Below, piece after piece: positions 10,646 to 20,529 of a stretch of DNA of 64,000 bases; the first letter of the stretch is position 1; each line of letters begins with the position of its first letter. The notes under the pieces were generated by a model. The model was not told the origin of the DNA, ran no database searches, and saw nothing but the letters and a program-made list of their open reading frames with translations. Source of the DNA: Edwardsiella piscicida (GTDB taxonomy: Bacteria > Pseudomonadota > Gammaproteobacteria > Enterobacterales > Enterobacteriaceae). The position numbers were made by a program, and so were the translations under genes. Location: assembly GCF_001896205.1 (NCBI RefSeq), contig NZ_MPNU01000001.1, positions 173,044 through 237,043 on the forward strand, read 5' to 3'.

Positions 10646-11776
10646 ATGATCCCATTTAATGCGCCCCCGGTCACCGGCAGCGAGTCCGACTATATGCAGG
10701 CGGCGATGGCCAGTGGCAAGCTGTGCGGCGACGGCGGCTTCACCCGCCGCTGTCAGCAGTGGATGGAGCAGCGCTTCGGCAGCGCTAAAGTCTTGTTGAC
10801 CCCCTCCTGCACGGCGTCGCTGGAGATGGCGGCCCTGCTGCTGGATATCCAGCCCGGCGACGAAGTGATCATGCCGAGCTTTACCTTCGTCTCGACGGCT
10901 AACGCCTTTGTGCTGCGCGGCGCCCGCATTGTCTTCGTCGATGTGCGCCCCGACACGATGAATATTGATGAGACGCGGATCGAAGCGGCGATCACGGAGA
11001 AAACCCGCGCCATCGTACCGGTGCACTATGCCGGCGTCGCCTGTGAGATGGATACCATTATGGCGCTGGCGCAGCAGTACGGCCTCTATGTGGTTGAAGA
11101 TGCGGCGCAGGGAGTGATGGCGACCTATAAGGGGCGGGCGCTGGGCACCATCGGCCACATCGGCTGCTACAGCTTTCACGAAACCAAGAATTACACCGCC
11201 GGCGGCGAGGGCGGTGCGACGCTGATAAACGATGCGGCGCTGATCGAGCGGGCGGAGATCATCCGTGAAAAGGGCACCAACCGCAGCCAGTTTTTCCGCG
11301 GGCAGGTGGATAAATATACCTGGCGTGATATCGGCTCCAGCTACCTGATGTCCGATCTGCAGGCCGCCTATCTGTGGGCGCAGCTGGAGGTCGCCGATCG
11401 CATCAATCAGCGTCGCCTGCAGCTGTGGCAGCAGTATCATGATGCGCTGGCGCCGCTGGCCGAGGCCGGGCGCCTCACGCTGCCGACCACGCCGGCGCAC
11501 TGCGGGCATAACGCGCATATGTTTTATCTCAAGCTGCGCGATATGCGCGAGCGCAGCGCCTTTATCGACTTTCTCAAAGAGGCGGAGATCATGGCGGTGT
11601 TCCACTATATTCCGCTGCACTGCAGCCCGGCAGGGGCGCGCTTTGGTCGCTTTGTCGGCGAGGATCGCTACACCACGTGCGAGAGCGAGCGTCTGGTACG
11701 TCTGCCGCTGTTTTATAATTTGCCGGACGTCAACCAGCGGACGGTGATCAACAGTATTCAGAGCTTTTTCCGCTGA
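10646..11776 (+). CDS. wecE: dTDP-4-amino-4,6-dideoxygalactose transaminase
   Basis: PLP enzyme (also RffA) that aminates dTDP-4-keto-6-deoxyglucose using glutamate, giving dTDP-Fuc4N for ECA. The 376-residue DegT/DnrJ/EryC1-type aminotransferase begins MIPFNAPPVTGSE. It has LTPSCTASLEMAALL, VEDAAQGV, and the PLP lysine Lys181 in SFHETKNYTAGGEGG. The ATG at 10646 follows GAGGTG. The stop overlaps the wzxE ATG by one base. Confidence 0.97.
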   Translation: MIPFNAPPVTGSESDYMQAAMASGKLCGDGGFTRRCQQWMEQRFGSAKVLLTPSCTASLEMAALLLDIQPGDEVIMPSFTFVSTANAFVLRGARIVFVDVRPDTMNIDETRIEAAITEKTRAIVPVHYAGVACEMDTIMALAQQYGLYVVEDAAQGVMATYKGRALGTIGHIGCYSFHETKNYTAGGEGGATLINDAALIERAEIIREKGTNRSQFFRGQVDKYTWRDIGSSYLMSDLQAAYLWAQLEVADRINQRRLQLWQQYHDALAPLAEAGRLTLPTTPAHCGHNAHMFYLKLRDMRERSAFIDFLKEAEIMAVFHYIPLHCSPAGARFGRFVGEDRYTTCESERLVRLPLFYNLPDVNQRTVINSIQSFFR

Positions 11777-13026
11777 TGTCCCTGGCGCGCGCATCGCTGT
11801 GGACCGCCGGTTCGACCCTGATCAAGATCGGCGCCGGGCTGGTGGTGGTCAAGCTGCTGGCCGTGGCGTTCGGCCCCGTCGGCGTGGGGCAGGCGGCTAA
11901 CTTTCGTCAGGTGATCACCGTCCTGGGGGTGCTGTCGGGCGCTGGGATTTTCAACGGCATTACCAAGTATGTCGCAGAGTACCGCCAGCAGCCGCAGCGG
12001 CTACGGGCGCTGCTGGGCACCGCATCGACGATGATCCTGGGGTTCTCCCTGCTGCTGGCGCTGATCTTTACCCTAGGGGCCGCGCCGATCAGCGTGGCGC
12101 TGTTTGGCCACGATCGCTATCAGGCGGTGATCCGCCTGGTGGCGTTACTGCAAATGGGCATTGCCTGCGCGAACTACTGCCTGGCGGTGATCAAGGGGTA
12201 TCGCGACGCCCGCGGCAACGCGCTGGCGGTTTCGCTCGGCAGCCTGCTGGGCGTGGCGGCTTATACCCTAAGCTATTTTTTGGGTGGCTACCGCGGTGCG
12301 CTGGCCGGGCTGGCGCTGGTGCCGGCGGCCGCCACGCTGCCGGCCCTGTGGGTGCTGTGGCGCCAGCGTCATATTCCATGGCGCTACTTCCGTCCGTCCT
12401 GGGATCGGCCGCTGGCCGCTAGCCTGGGGAAGTTTACCCTGATGGCGGTGATGACCGCGGTGACGATGCCGGTTGCCTATGTCATGATGCGTAATCAGCT
12501 GGCGGCGCTGGATGGCTGGGAGGCCGTCGGGATCTGGCAAGGGGTGAGCGGCATCTCCGACGCCTACCTGCAGTTTATTACCGCCTCGTTCAGCGTTTAT
12601 CTGCTGCCGACCCTGGCCGGGCTGCACAGCCGTCAGGCGGTTGGGCAGGAGATCCTGCGCGCGCTGCGCTTTGTTTTGCCTGCGGTGGCGGCCGTCAGCT
12701 TTACGGTCTGGCTCCTGCGCGATCTGGTGATTTGGCTACTGCTGTCGGGGAAGTTCAGCGCCATGCGCGACCTGTTTGCCTGGCAGCTGACGGGGGATGT
12801 GTTTAAGGTTGGCGCCTATGTCTTCGGCTACCTGGTTATCGCCAAAGCCTCGCTGCGCTTTTACCTGCTGTGCGAGATAAGCCAGTTTATCCTGCTGACC
12901 CTGCTGTCGCGTATTCTGATCCCGCTGCACGGTGCCTTGGGCGCCGCTCAGGCCTATATGGCAACCTATATTATTTATTTCCTGCTGTGTGGCAGCGTAT
13001 TTTGGATTTATCGTAACCGCGCATGA
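11776..13026 (+). CDS. wzxE: ECA lipid III flippase
   Basis: Flips undecaprenyl-pyrophosphate-linked ECA trisaccharide (lipid III) across the inner membrane. The 416-residue protein is almost entirely hydrophobic with about 12 transmembrane segments and the start [23 protein letters not shown] typical of the family (polysaccharide transporter, MOP superfamily). It overlaps wecE at its start and wecF at its end (ATGA-type), fitting strict co-translation within the operon. Confidence 0.94.
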   Translation: MSLARASLWTAGSTLIKIGAGLVVVKLLAVAFGPVGVGQAANFRQVITVLGVLSGAGIFNGITKYVAEYRQQPQRLRALLGTASTMILGFSLLLALIFTLGAAPISVALFGHDRYQAVIRLVALLQMGIACANYCLAVIKGYRDARGNALAVSLGSLLGVAAYTLSYFLGGYRGALAGLALVPAAATLPALWVLWRQRHIPWRYFRPSWDRPLAASLGKFTLMAVMTAVTMPVAYVMMRNQLAALDGWEAVGIWQGVSGISDAYLQFITASFSVYLLPTLAGLHSRQAVGQEILRALRFVLPAVAAVSFTVWLLRDLVIWLLLSGKFSAMRDLFAWQLTGDVFKVGAYVFGYLVIAKASLRFYLLCEISQFILLTLLSRILIPLHGALGAAQAYMATYIIYFLLCGSVFWIYRNRA

Positions 13027-14099
13027 CGACACTGATTCACGTACTGGGAGCGGATATCCCGCACCATAATCTGACGCTGCTGCGTTTCTTTGACGGCGTG
13101 CTGTCGCAGCGCGCCGCGACAGCGCCGCGCCGGCGTTTTATGGTGGTGGCGCGCGACGCCGCCCCGTTCGCCGACCTGACCACGCTGGATATCGAGGTTT
13201 GGCCAGACAAGCGCGCGCTGGCGCGTGCGCTGCTCGCCCGCGCCAGCGCGGATCGCGCTCTGCGCTTCTTCCTGCACGGTCAGTTTAATCCCTGGCTATG
13301 GCTGGCGCTGCTGTGCGGGCGTCTGCGGCCGCAGCAGGTGCTGTGGCACGTGTGGGGGGCCGATCTGTATGAGGAGGCCCGCGGCTGGAAATACCGGTTG
13401 TACTACGGCCTGCGCCGCCGGGCTCAGGGGCGGGTGGGGCACGTCTTCGCCACGCTGGGCGATCTGGACTATTATCGGCGGCGCCATCCGCGGGTGGCGA
13501 CGTCGACGCTCTATTTCCCGACGCGGATGGATCCGGCGCTAACGTGCAATCAGCGGGCTAGAGTGACGTCGGGAGCGCTGACGGTGCTGGTGGGGAACTC
13601 CGGCGATCGCAGCAACCGTCATCTGGTGGCGCTGCAGCGACTGCACGATACCTTCGGTGCGCAGACACGGGTCATCGTGCCGCTGGGCTATCCTGCCAAC
13701 AACCAGGCCTATATCGCGCAGGTATGCGAGCGAGCCGAGGGCCTGTTTGGCCATAATGCGACGCTGCTGACGCAGCAGGTTGCCTTTACCGACTATCTGG
13801 CGCTTCTGGCCCGCTGCGATCTGGGCTACTTTATCTTTGAACGTCAGCAGGGGATCGGCACGCTGTGTCTGCTGCTACAGCAGGGGATCCCCCTGGTATT
13901 GAGTCGGCAGAACCCCTTTTGGCGCGATATGGTCGATCAACAGCTGCCGGTGCTGTTTGACGATGACGCGCCGGATGACGCCGCGGTGCGGGCGGCGCAG
14001 CGTCAGCTGGCGCAGCGCGATCTGAGCCGGCTCGCCTTTTTCGACCCCAACTATACCGACGGCTGGCTGCAGGCGCTGGCGCTGGGAGAACGGCCATGA
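13023..14099 (+). CDS. wecF: TDP-Fuc4NAc:lipid II Fuc4NAc transferase
   Basis: Glycosyltransferase (RffT, family GT56) that adds the third sugar, Fuc4NAc, to form ECA lipid III at the cytoplasmic face. The 358-residue protein shows [31 protein letters not shown], the [11 protein letters not shown] donor-site region and [20 protein letters not shown], all characteristic of WecF. It overlaps wzxE by 4 bp and wzyE by 4 bp. Confidence 0.94.
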   Translation: MTTLIHVLGADIPHHNLTLLRFFDGVLSQRAATAPRRRFMVVARDAAPFADLTTLDIEVWPDKRALARALLARASADRALRFFLHGQFNPWLWLALLCGRLRPQQVLWHVWGADLYEEARGWKYRLYYGLRRRAQGRVGHVFATLGDLDYYRRRHPRVATSTLYFPTRMDPALTCNQRARVTSGALTVLVGNSGDRSNRHLVALQRLHDTFGAQTRVIVPLGYPANNQAYIAQVCERAEGLFGHNATLLTQQVAFTDYLALLARCDLGYFIFERQQGIGTLCLLLQQGIPLVLSRQNPFWRDMVDQQLPVLFDDDAPDDAAVRAAQRQLAQRDLSRLAFFDPNYTDGWLQALALGERP

Positions 14100-15484
14100 C
14101 CCTGATGCAGTTTGCCGGTTTGGCGCTGGTGTATTTTTTCTCGCTGCTGTTTGTGGCGTTTCTGACCTACAAAGAGTTTCGCCGGGTTCGCTTTAATTTT
14201 AACGTATTCTTTTCACTGCTATTTTTACTGACATTCTATTTCGGCTTTCCGCTGACCTGTACGCTGGTGTTCCGCTTTGACGTGGCGACGGTGCCGGCGG
14301 AGGAGATGCTGTACGCCCTGCTGTCGGCCACGGCGTTTTACGCTATCTATTACGTCACCTACAAGACGCGGCTGCGTTCGGCAACGTCGGCGTCGAGCGG
14401 CGGCTCCGCCTGGCTGCAGCTCAACCGGGTCGAGGCGCAGCTGACCTGGATACTGCTGGCACTGGTGGCGCTGGTGACCGTAACCATTTTCTTCCTCAAC
14501 AACGGCTTTTTGCTGTTTAAGCTGCACTCCTATAGCCAGATCTTCTCCAGCGGCGTCTCCGGCGTGGCGCTAAAGCGCTTCTTTTACTTTTTTATTCCGG
14601 CGATGCTGGTGGTGTACTTTCTTCGTCAGACGCAGGCCGCCTGGCTGTTTTTTCTGGTCAGCACCGTAGTTTTTGGCCTGTTGACCTACGTCATCGTCGG
14701 CGGGACGCGCGCCAACATTATCATCGCCTTCGCGCTGTTCCTGTTTATCGGTATCCAACGCGGCTGGATAACCCTGTGGATGCTGGCGCTGGCCGGCGTC
14801 GTCGGGGTCGTCGGCATGTTCTGGCTAGCCCTCAAGCGCTACGGCCTGGCGGTAAGCGGCGACGAGGCCTTCTACACTTTTCTCTATCTGACGCGCGACA
14901 CCTTCTCGCCCTGGGAGAATCTGGCGCTGCTGCTGCAGCACTATACCCAGATAGATTTTCAGGGACTGGCGCCGATTGCCCGTGATTTCTATGTCTTTAT
15001 CCCCGGCTGGATGTGGCCGGATCGGCCGCATCTGGTGTTGAACAGCGCCAACTATTTTACCTGGCAGGTGCTCGATAACCATTCGGGGCTGGCCATCTCC
15101 CCCACCCTGATCGGTTCGCTGGTGGTGATGGGCGGCGCGGCGTTTATTCCGCTGGGGGCGATCGCCGTGGGGCTGATTATCAAGTGGTTCGATTGGCTGT
15201 ATACCCGGGGGTGCGCGGCGTCAAACCGCTACCGGGGCGCGGTGATCCAGGCGTTTTGCTTCGGGGCGGTGTTTAATATGATCGTATTGGCGCGCGAGGG
15301 GCTCGATGCCTTTGTCTCGCGCGTGGTGTTTTTCTGTATTATTTTCGGCTGCTGCTTGCTGCTGGCAAAGCTGCTGTACTGGCTGTTTGATGCGGCGGGG
15401 CTGATCCGCGCGCGCGCGGCCATCGCGGCGCCTTCTGTCGGGAAGGGATCGCCGGCTCGCAAGGATAGAAACGATGGAGAGTAA
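14096..15484 (+). CDS. wzyE: ECA polymerase
   Basis: Inner-membrane polymerase that joins ECA trisaccharide repeats on the periplasmic side, with chain length set by WzzE. The 462-residue protein has about 11 membrane segments and conserved loop motifs ([23 protein letters not shown]-type region [14 protein letters not shown]). It is slightly longer than E. coli WzyE (about 450), mainly at a charged, basic C-terminal tail. The ATG overlaps the wecF stop; the 3' end overlaps wecG by 11 bp. Confidence 0.93.
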   Translation: MTLMQFAGLALVYFFSLLFVAFLTYKEFRRVRFNFNVFFSLLFLLTFYFGFPLTCTLVFRFDVATVPAEEMLYALLSATAFYAIYYVTYKTRLRSATSASSGGSAWLQLNRVEAQLTWILLALVALVTVTIFFLNNGFLLFKLHSYSQIFSSGVSGVALKRFFYFFIPAMLVVYFLRQTQAAWLFFLVSTVVFGLLTYVIVGGTRANIIIAFALFLFIGIQRGWITLWMLALAGVVGVVGMFWLALKRYGLAVSGDEAFYTFLYLTRDTFSPWENLALLLQHYTQIDFQGLAPIARDFYVFIPGWMWPDRPHLVLNSANYFTWQVLDNHSGLAISPTLIGSLVVMGGAAFIPLGAIAVGLIIKWFDWLYTRGCAASNRYRGAVIQAFCFGAVFNMIVLAREGLDAFVSRVVFFCIIFGCCLLLAKLLYWLFDAAGLIRARAAIAAPSVGKGSPARKDRNDGE

Positions 15485-16214
15485 CGGGTCAATTCCACAT
15501 TACGCGATTCGCGGTATCGATATCTGGGGCTTTCGCGACAGCGATCAGTTTCTGCGCCACCTGCTGACGGAGACGGCGGTGCGTCCGGGCACGCTGGTCG
15601 CGATTAACGCCGAAAAGGTGATGACGGCGGAGGATGACGCTGCGCTGCGGGCGCTGATCGCGGCGGCGGAGTATAAATATGCCGATGGCATCAGCATCGT
15701 GCGCGCCATTCGGCGTAAATACCCCGGAGCACAGGTCAGCCGCATCGCCGGTGCCGATCTGTGGGAGGCGCTGATGCAGCGCGCCGGTGAGCTGGGCATT
15801 CCGGTGTTTTTGGTCGGAGGCCAGCCCGACGTACTGGCGCAGACCGAGGCGGCGCTGCGCCGCCGATGGGGGGTCAATGTCGTCGGCGCCCAGGATGGCT
15901 ATTTCTCCCCAGAACAACGCGATGCGCTGTTTGAGCGGATTCGCGCCAGCGGGGCGCAGATCGTGACGGTCGCGATGGGTTCACCGCGCCAGGAGATCCT
16001 GATGCGCGACTGTCGGGCTTACTATCCCCAGGCGCTGTATATGGGGGTTGGCGGCACCTATGACGTCTTTACCGGGCGGGTTCGTCGCGCGCCGCATCTG
16101 TGGCGTCGCTTTGGTCTGGAGTGGCTGTATCGCCTGCTGTCCCAGCCGACGCGCTGGCGCCGCCAGGTTAAGCTGCTGCGTTTCGTGGCCTACTACTACG
16201 CAAGGAAGCTATAG
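15474..16214 (+). CDS. wecG: UDP-ManNAcA:lipid I ManNAcA transferase
   Basis: Glycosyltransferase (RffM, WecG/TagA/CpsF family GT26) that adds ManNAcA to ECA lipid I, giving lipid II. The 246-residue product has the family signatures [48 protein letters not shown] and [10 protein letters not shown] followed by [12 protein letters not shown]. The length is identical to E. coli WecG. It is the last gene of the ECA operon; no intrinsic terminator was seen before the tRNA operon. Confidence 0.95.
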   Translation: MESNGSIPHYAIRGIDIWGFRDSDQFLRHLLTETAVRPGTLVAINAEKVMTAEDDAALRALIAAAEYKYADGISIVRAIRRKYPGAQVSRIAGADLWEALMQRAGELGIPVFLVGGQPDVLAQTEAALRRRWGVNVVGAQDGYFSPEQRDALFERIRASGAQIVTVAMGSPRQEILMRDCRAYYPQALYMGVGGTYDVFTGRVRRAPHLWRRFGLEWLYRLLSQPTRWRRQVKLLRFVAYYYARKL

Positions 16215-16338
16215 CGCGCCGTCGCCTCGCGCAGGCCGTGTTGCCGGGAGCGTACGGTGGGTTTGGGCTCGGCGGCGTGTGCTTTTACAGCAGAGTGCGC
16301 AAAGTGTAGCCAAACGCGATATTTCTGCAAAAAAGCGC

Positions 16339-16367
16339 TGGACAGCATGGCCTTAAGCCCGTAGTAT
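16339..16367 (+). promoter_or_regulatory. tRNA operon promoter
   Basis: TGGACA (16339-16344), 17-bp spacer, TAGTAT (16362-16367), then a C-rich discriminator CCACCCCCGC ahead of the first tRNA at 16389. A GC-rich discriminator is typical of stable-RNA promoters under stringent control. Confidence 0.7.
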
Positions 16368-16388
16368 CCACCCCCGCAACGGCGCTGA

Positions 16389-16465
<77 letters not shown>

Positions 16466-16522
16466 TTATTGCTTAAGGCGCAAGAGCTGCGGTGGTATCA
16501 TTACCGCGTTAAGAAGTACATT

Positions 16523-16599
16523 GGTGGCTATAGCTCAGTTGGTAGAGCCCTGGATTGTGATTCCAGTTGTCGTGGGTTCGAGTCCCATTAGCCACCCCA
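16523..16599 (+). tRNA. hisR: tRNA-His (GTG)
   Basis: 77 nt including the encoded G-1, the identity element of tRNA-His, pairing with C73. Anticodon GTG lies at 16557-16559 within CTGGATTGTGATTCCAG; T-loop GGTTCGAGTCC; CCA encoded. Second gene of the operon. Confidence 0.97.
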
Positions 16600-16613
16600 G
16601 ATTTAAGTGGCAT

Positions 16614-16700
16614 GCGAAGGTGGCGGAATTGGTAGACGCGCTAGCTTCAGGTGTTAGTGTCCTAACGGACGTGAGGGTTCAAGTCCCTCTCTTCGCACCA
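16614..16700 (+). tRNA. leuT: tRNA-Leu (CAG)
   Basis: 87-nt class II tRNA with a long variable arm (TGTCCTAACGGACGT) and encoded CCA. Acceptor GCGAAGG pairs with the 3' CTTCGC; anticodon CAG at 16648-16650 decodes CUG. Third gene of the operon. Confidence 0.97.
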
Positions 16701-16724
16701 CACCCTACTGGGACTAAAATGAAT

Positions 16725-16801
16725 CGGCGAGTAGCGCAGCTTGGTAGCGCAACTGGTTTGGGACCAGTGGGTCGGAGGTTCGAATCCTCTCTCGCCGACC
16801 A
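16725..16801 (+). tRNA. proM: tRNA-Pro (TGG)
   Basis: 77 nt; acceptor CGGCGAG/CTCGCCG, anticodon TGG at 16759-16761, T-loop GGTTCGAATCC, CCA encoded. It decodes CCA and other proline codons by wobble. Last gene of the operon, followed by an intrinsic terminator. Confidence 0.97.
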
Positions 16802-16809
16802 CCCCATCT

Positions 16810-16831
16810 CCTCGCATCGCGAGGTTTTTTT
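16810..16831 (+). terminator. Terminator of the tRNA operon
   Basis: 6-bp stem CCTCGC/GCGAGG with ATC loop followed by seven T, 9 bp after the tRNA-Pro CCA. Confidence 0.88.
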
Positions 16832-16974
16832 GTATCTCAATTTCCGTTAGTCCCACCGGCTCCCTGCCGCGCACCTTCTCTCTCGCTCCCGTATCTCTCG
16901 CCCTCACCGTATTGCGGCGGATCTTTACCCCTGTCTTTTTCCCGTCGCCTTTTCCCGACGGCGCCCGCTCGGGA

Positions 16975-16992
16975 TGTCGCTATAAAGAGACA
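16975..16992 (+). promoter_or_regulatory. Putative GlrR site 1 upstream of glmZ
   Basis: TGTC-N10-GACA, an exact match to the GlrR (QseF) half-site arrangement reported for glmY/glmZ in enterobacteria. It lies about 116-133 bp before the sigma-54 promoter. An AT-rich stretch (17000-17030) lies between the sites and the promoter and could bind IHF. Confidence 0.6.
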
Positions 16993-17038
16993 TTTAATGC
17001 TATGTTTTAAAACAATAAAAAATAAATCGCCAGATCGG

Positions 17039-17056
17039 CGTCTCCGAAAGGCGACA
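17039..17056 (+). promoter_or_regulatory. Putative GlrR site 2 upstream of glmZ
   Basis: CGTC-N10-GACA, one mismatch from TGTC-N10-GACA and 64 bp downstream of site 1. It lies 52 bp before the sigma-54 promoter. Confidence 0.5.
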
Positions 17057-17107
17057 TCGCCGCGCCGCGCGCGCGCAACAGGGGCGGTGGGCGGCGGGTT
17101 TTAATGT

Positions 17108-17123
17108 TGGCATGGTTTATGCA
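17108..17123 (+). promoter_or_regulatory. Sigma-54 promoter of glmZ
   Basis: TGGCATGGTTTATGCA has the invariant GG (17109-17110) and GC (17121-17122) at the required 12-bp offset, close to TGGCAC-N5-TTGCA. The -12 C predicts a start at about 17134, exactly where GlmZ homology (GTAGATGCTC) begins. Confidence 0.75.
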
Positions 17124-17134
17124 ATACTTGCGTC

Positions 17135-17339
17135 GTAGATGCTCATTCGCCCCCTTATGTTTGCGTAAGCTTCATAAATCTGAGAATGATGCAGAGCCGA
17201 CTTGTGGTGCCTATCGTCCGAATCGTGCTGTCCTTAACGCCAGCATGCCACGGACACGTCGTTGAGTGAGGCACCGATCAGTTGTCTTAAGATCTGATTG
17301 TCCTTTTTCAACACTTGCCTGTCGGCAGGTGTTTTTTTT
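17135..17339 (+). ncRNA. glmZ: Small regulatory RNA GlmZ
   Basis: Hfq-dependent sRNA of about 205 nt that base-pairs with the glmS leader to activate glucosamine-6-phosphate synthase. It is held in check by RapZ/RNase E and protected by GlmY. It starts GTAGATGCTCATTC and contains CATAAATCTGAGAATGATGC, GCAGAGCC, TATCGTCC and the conserved pairing block GACACGTCGTTGAGTGAGG. It ends in an intrinsic terminator. The location between the proline tRNA and convergent hemY is that of E. coli glmZ (sraJ). Unlike E. coli glmZ, it has a clear sigma-54 promoter, as reported for Yersinia. Identification is from remembered sequence similarity, not a covariance search. Confidence 0.88.
17311..17339 (+). terminator. 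glmZ intrinsic terminator
   Basis: Stem ACACTTGCC/GGCAGGTGT (one wobble) with TGTC loop followed by eight T; it forms the 3' end of GlmZ. Confidence 0.9.
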
Positions 17340-17342
17340 GCC

Positions 17343-17368
17343 AAAAAAAGGCCCGCGGTGAGCGGGCC
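17343..17368 (-). terminator. Terminator of the hemCDXY operon
   Basis: On the minus strand GGCCCGC/GCGGGCC forms a 7-bp stem followed by seven T. It lies 40 bp after the hemY stop and abuts the glmZ terminator, so the two convergent units end back to back. Confidence 0.88.
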
Positions 17369-17407
17369 TGATGATGATGTTGGCGCTCTCCTGAGCGCGG
17401 GGAGGAC

Positions 17408-18607
17408 TCAGGTGGTCGGCTGATCCTGGTGCAGGGTGAGCAGCAGGCCGTCGCGCCGCATCTGTGCGGCCTCCTCCGGGCGGTGTAGCTTGTCCAGCGT
17501 ATCGGCGAGCCAGGCGTAGTCATAGGCATCTGGACGCTGCTTGAGCGCGGCGCGCAGCGCCTCTGCCGCCTGTTGCCACTCCCCGTGGCGCATTAGCAGC
17601 TGTCCCAGGGTGCTGTTGAGCAGCGCGCTGGCGCCATGCTGACGGATCTGCTGCTGCAGCAGCTTCTCCAGCTGTTCGGGATTACCGGACTTCAGTCGCG
17701 GCATCAGCTGTACCAGGCGCTCATCAAAGCGGCGTTTCAGCCCATCGACGACGATTTGCTGCGCGGCCCCGTGATCGTCACACTCGATCAGGTGTTCGGC
17801 CAAGGCGACCTGCAGCGCGGTTTCATGACGCGTTTTACGCGCCTGCGCTTTCCACCACTGTTTCAGCCCCTCGCTGCCGCCGTTGGCCATCGCCTGATCC
17901 ATCAGGCCGATATAGGCTCGGATCTGCAGTTTCTCAATATCATCATCGCTGTGCAGCCCCTGTTTGGCCAATGTGGGCAGGATCTCCAACAGCGGGCCGA
18001 AGGCATCGGTACGCAGGTAGGCCTGTTCTGCCAGACGCAGGACTTCGGGATGGCGCGGCGCATAGTTGAGCAGGGCATCCACCCCATGGCGGGCGGCATG
18101 ATTCTCCCCGCGCGCCAGCTGCAGACGTACGCGGGTGATATCGACCGGCAGCGGATCGCTTCCGGCGACCTCGGCGGCGCGCTCCAGATATTGGTTGGCG
18201 CGCAGCTCATCGCCGCGCTGCTGTGCGGCTTCGGCCGCCAGCAGGTAGTTCACCAGCGGCTGATCGGCGTGATCGGCATTACGCGCCAGCAGCTTTTCAA
18301 CCTGGCCGTAGTCGCCCTCCGTCAGCTTGAGCAATCCTGCGCGGGTCTGGCGGCGCGCGCGGGTGCGCTTACGTCCCATAAACCAGCCGCGGGTACGGGC
18401 ACCGGTGCGCAGCAGCCGGCGCAGCAGCCACTCCAGGGCAAACAGCACGAGCATCAGCAGGATCAGCATGATCACCAGCGAGGTTACGCTGGTCTCAATA
18501 TTGTAGCTGTCGGTCTGGATCAGCACATACCCTTGATGGCCGGCCAGCATCGGGCCGAGCACGATGCCGGCGATCAGAATGATAAACAGCAGTAGGACCT
18601 TGAGCAT
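17408..18607 (-). CDS. hemY: HemY, heme biosynthesis-associated TPR membrane protein
   Basis: Inner-membrane protein encoded with heme genes in enterics; its exact role in protoheme synthesis is unsettled (it is not the protoporphyrinogen oxidase named HemY in Bacillus). The 399-residue protein begins MLKVLLLFIILIAGIVLGP, has two membrane segments (about 1-20 and 42-64), and a cytoplasmic TPR-like region from about 100 containing YLLAAEAAQQRGD and DAYDYAWLADTL. The ATG at 18607 was chosen because GGGGGA sits 6-7 bp upstream and it matches E. coli MLKV. The ATG at 18613 overlapping the hemX stop is the alternative. Confidence 0.93.
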   Translation of the reverse strand: MLKVLLLFIILIAGIVLGPMLAGHQGYVLIQTDSYNIETSVTSLVIMLILLMLVLFALEWLLRRLLRTGARTRGWFMGRKRTRARRQTRAGLLKLTEGDYGQVEKLLARNADHADQPLVNYLLAAEAAQQRGDELRANQYLERAAEVAGSDPLPVDITRVRLQLARGENHAARHGVDALLNYAPRHPEVLRLAEQAYLRTDAFGPLLEILPTLAKQGLHSDDDIEKLQIRAYIGLMDQAMANGGSEGLKQWWKAQARKTRHETALQVALAEHLIECDDHGAAQQIVVDGLKRRFDERLVQLMPRLKSGNPEQLEKLLQQQIRQHGASALLNSTLGQLLMRHGEWQQAAEALRAALKQRPDAYDYAWLADTLDKLHRPEEAAQMRRDGLLLTLHQDQPTT

Positions 18608-18609
18608 GG

Positions 18610-19758
18610 TCATTCCCCCTGCGTCGCGGGCGCGGCCGGCGCGGCGGTCAGCGCGTTGCTCCGGGCGTGCAGCAGTTTATCCAGCAGCGGCTGACTCTTC
18701 AGGGCATCGGGCAATATCATGCTGACGGACTGCTGGCTAAGGGCGTCAATCTGGTTTAAAAACGCCTTGGTGCTCGGATCGTTGACGTCAAAATAGGCAC
18801 GAACCCAGGCTGAGACGCTTTCCAGCGACTGCTGGTAGATTTGATTCTGGTGGCGCGGTACCGCCTGAGCGGCGATCAGCAGGCGAGAGCGGATATTCTC
18901 ACGCAGGTATACGTCCTGGCTGGGCGCCAGCAGGGGCTCAGCGCTGCTATCGCGACGACGGATGGTGATAAATTCAGAGATGAAGCTGTGCCAGCTTTTG
19001 GCCAGGTTCTGTCGCCATTGACTCAGCGAGGCGCTCAGCTCACCGTCGTCCTGATCCATCGGCGCTTCGTCGCTGTCGTTATCCGCCAGCCGCAGATCGT
19101 CCACCTGATTGGCCAGCTGATTCAGCTGGAGGATGATGCCGTCAAAGTCGATTTGGTTGAGCGCGGAGAGAGTGGAGATATCCTCCGTCAGCGCGCGGCG
19201 TACGCCCAGCAGACTGGGGTCATCCAGGCCGGCCAGGGTGGCGTCGGCACTCTTCAGCAGGGCGATGGCGGTGGTGACGTCCTGATCGCTCCACAGCTTA
19301 CGCTCGGCCAGCTTCACCATAAAATCGGCCTGCGCCAGCTTCCAGGTGTTGGCGTCATTGCCGGAGATCGCCGCGACCTTTTGCTCCAGCTCCTTGAGCT
19401 GCTGTGACTGGCTGGCCTGCAGCTGCGTCGCGACATCCAGCGCCTTCGCCTGTTTATTCAGCAGTGCCTCCATCCGCAGTTTTTCCTGTGCCTGCGCGGT
19501 ATGCAGCGCGCTGAGCTGCTCCTGCAGGCTTTGTTCGCTGGCTTGCTGCCTCTGTGCCTGTTGATGCCCGTGGTAATAAAGGCCGGCACCGAGGGCGATC
19601 ACCAGTACGATGGCAATGGCGCCGAGCGCCGGGCCACCGGCGGCGGATTTTTTCACGATCTGCTTATCCTGTTTGTGAGCGCGCTCCAGCGGCTTCGCCT
19701 GCTCGGTAGCCGTTTCGGCGGCGGCCGCCTTGTCTGGCGGGGTAGTGGGTTCCGTCAT
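18610..19758 (-). CDS. hemX: HemX, heme operon membrane protein
   Basis: Uncharacterised inner-membrane protein of the hemCDXY operon, once annotated as uroporphyrinogen methyltransferase without good support. The 382-residue protein has a charged, alanine-rich cytoplasmic N terminus (1-43), one membrane helix (about 44-63), a coiled-coil region rich in Q/L/A (65-135), and a conserved C-terminal domain ([37 protein letters not shown]). A Rossmann-type SAM-binding fold is not evident. It lies between hemD and hemY. Confidence 0.92.
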   Translation of the reverse strand: MTEPTTPPDKAAAAETATEQAKPLERAHKQDKQIVKKSAAGGPALGAIAIVLVIALGAGLYYHGHQQAQRQQASEQSLQEQLSALHTAQAQEKLRMEALLNKQAKALDVATQLQASQSQQLKELEQKVAAISGNDANTWKLAQADFMVKLAERKLWSDQDVTTAIALLKSADATLAGLDDPSLLGVRRALTEDISTLSALNQIDFDGIILQLNQLANQVDDLRLADNDSDEAPMDQDDGELSASLSQWRQNLAKSWHSFISEFITIRRRDSSAEPLLAPSQDVYLRENIRSRLLIAAQAVPRHQNQIYQQSLESVSAWVRAYFDVNDPSTKAFLNQIDALSQQSVSMILPDALKSQPLLDKLLHARSNALTAAPAAPATQGE

Positions 19759-19776
19759 CGTGGCATTATCCCATGG

Positions 19777-20523
19777 TCAGTTGATCTGTAGCGTACGCAA
19801 TAGCGCATCATTGTTGGCGCTTTCCGCCACCCGGATCTCCTGCCATCCCAGATCCCGGGCGCGCTGTGCCAGACGTTCGCTGACGACGATCAGCCGGCAG
19901 CTGAGGAGCCAACGTTGCCGATCGTATTCAGGAACTAAATCATAGAGCTGTTGCAGCATTTCACCACTGGTCACTACCAGTGTCGAGACTTTCTGTTGCC
20001 GCCAGCGCGCGCAGAGCTCGTCACCGGGGTAGGCGATGGCGACCCGGCGATAGCATTCGCATAGGGTGACCGAAACGCCGCGCGCGCGCAGGGCATCGGC
20101 GATCAGGTCGCGCCCGCCGTTACCGCGCAGGATCAGGGCCCGCCGGGCCCGCAGCTGCCGTATGGCGGGCAGCGCCAGCAGCGCCTCCGAGGTTTCCGGC
20201 GCCGGCGGAAAGATCACCGACTGGTGACAGGCGGCCCCTAGCGACTGTGCGGTACTGTGCCCGATAGCGGCGTAGCGCGGGGTCGTGGGCCAGCCGCGAC
20301 CGGCCAGTCGCAGCGCCTCTGCGGCGTAGAGGACGGCGTGGCGAGAGACGGCCAGCAGCAGATCGCCCCGCTGCAGCGCGGCCACGGCCTCCGGCAGCAG
20401 CGCCAGCTGCCGACCGGGGGCAACGTCGATCAGCGGCGTATGCCACGCCTCCATCCCCAGCGCTCGCAGGCGCTCGACCAGCTGTTCACCGGCGGGGGAG
20501 GGGCGGGTCACCAGAATGCTCAT
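19777..20523 (-). CDS. hemD: Uroporphyrinogen-III synthase
   Basis: Cyclises hydroxymethylbilane with inversion of ring D to give uroporphyrinogen III, the branch point to heme, siroheme and B12. The 248-residue cytosolic protein begins MSILVTRPSPAGEQLVERL and has AAIGHSTAQSL, ILRGNGGRDLI, VTLCECYRR and LVVTSGEMLQQL in the two-domain order expected for HemD. This is a poorly conserved family, so position right behind hemC (6-bp gap) is important support. Confidence 0.94.
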   Translation of the reverse strand: MSILVTRPSPAGEQLVERLRALGMEAWHTPLIDVAPGRQLALLPEAVAALQRGDLLLAVSRHAVLYAAEALRLAGRGWPTTPRYAAIGHSTAQSLGAACHQSVIFPPAPETSEALLALPAIRQLRARRALILRGNGGRDLIADALRARGVSVTLCECYRRVAIAYPGDELCARWRQQKVSTLVVTSGEMLQQLYDLVPEYDRQRWLLSCRLIVVSERLAQRARDLGWQEIRVAESANNDALLRTLQIN

Positions 20524-20529
20524 GGTCGC

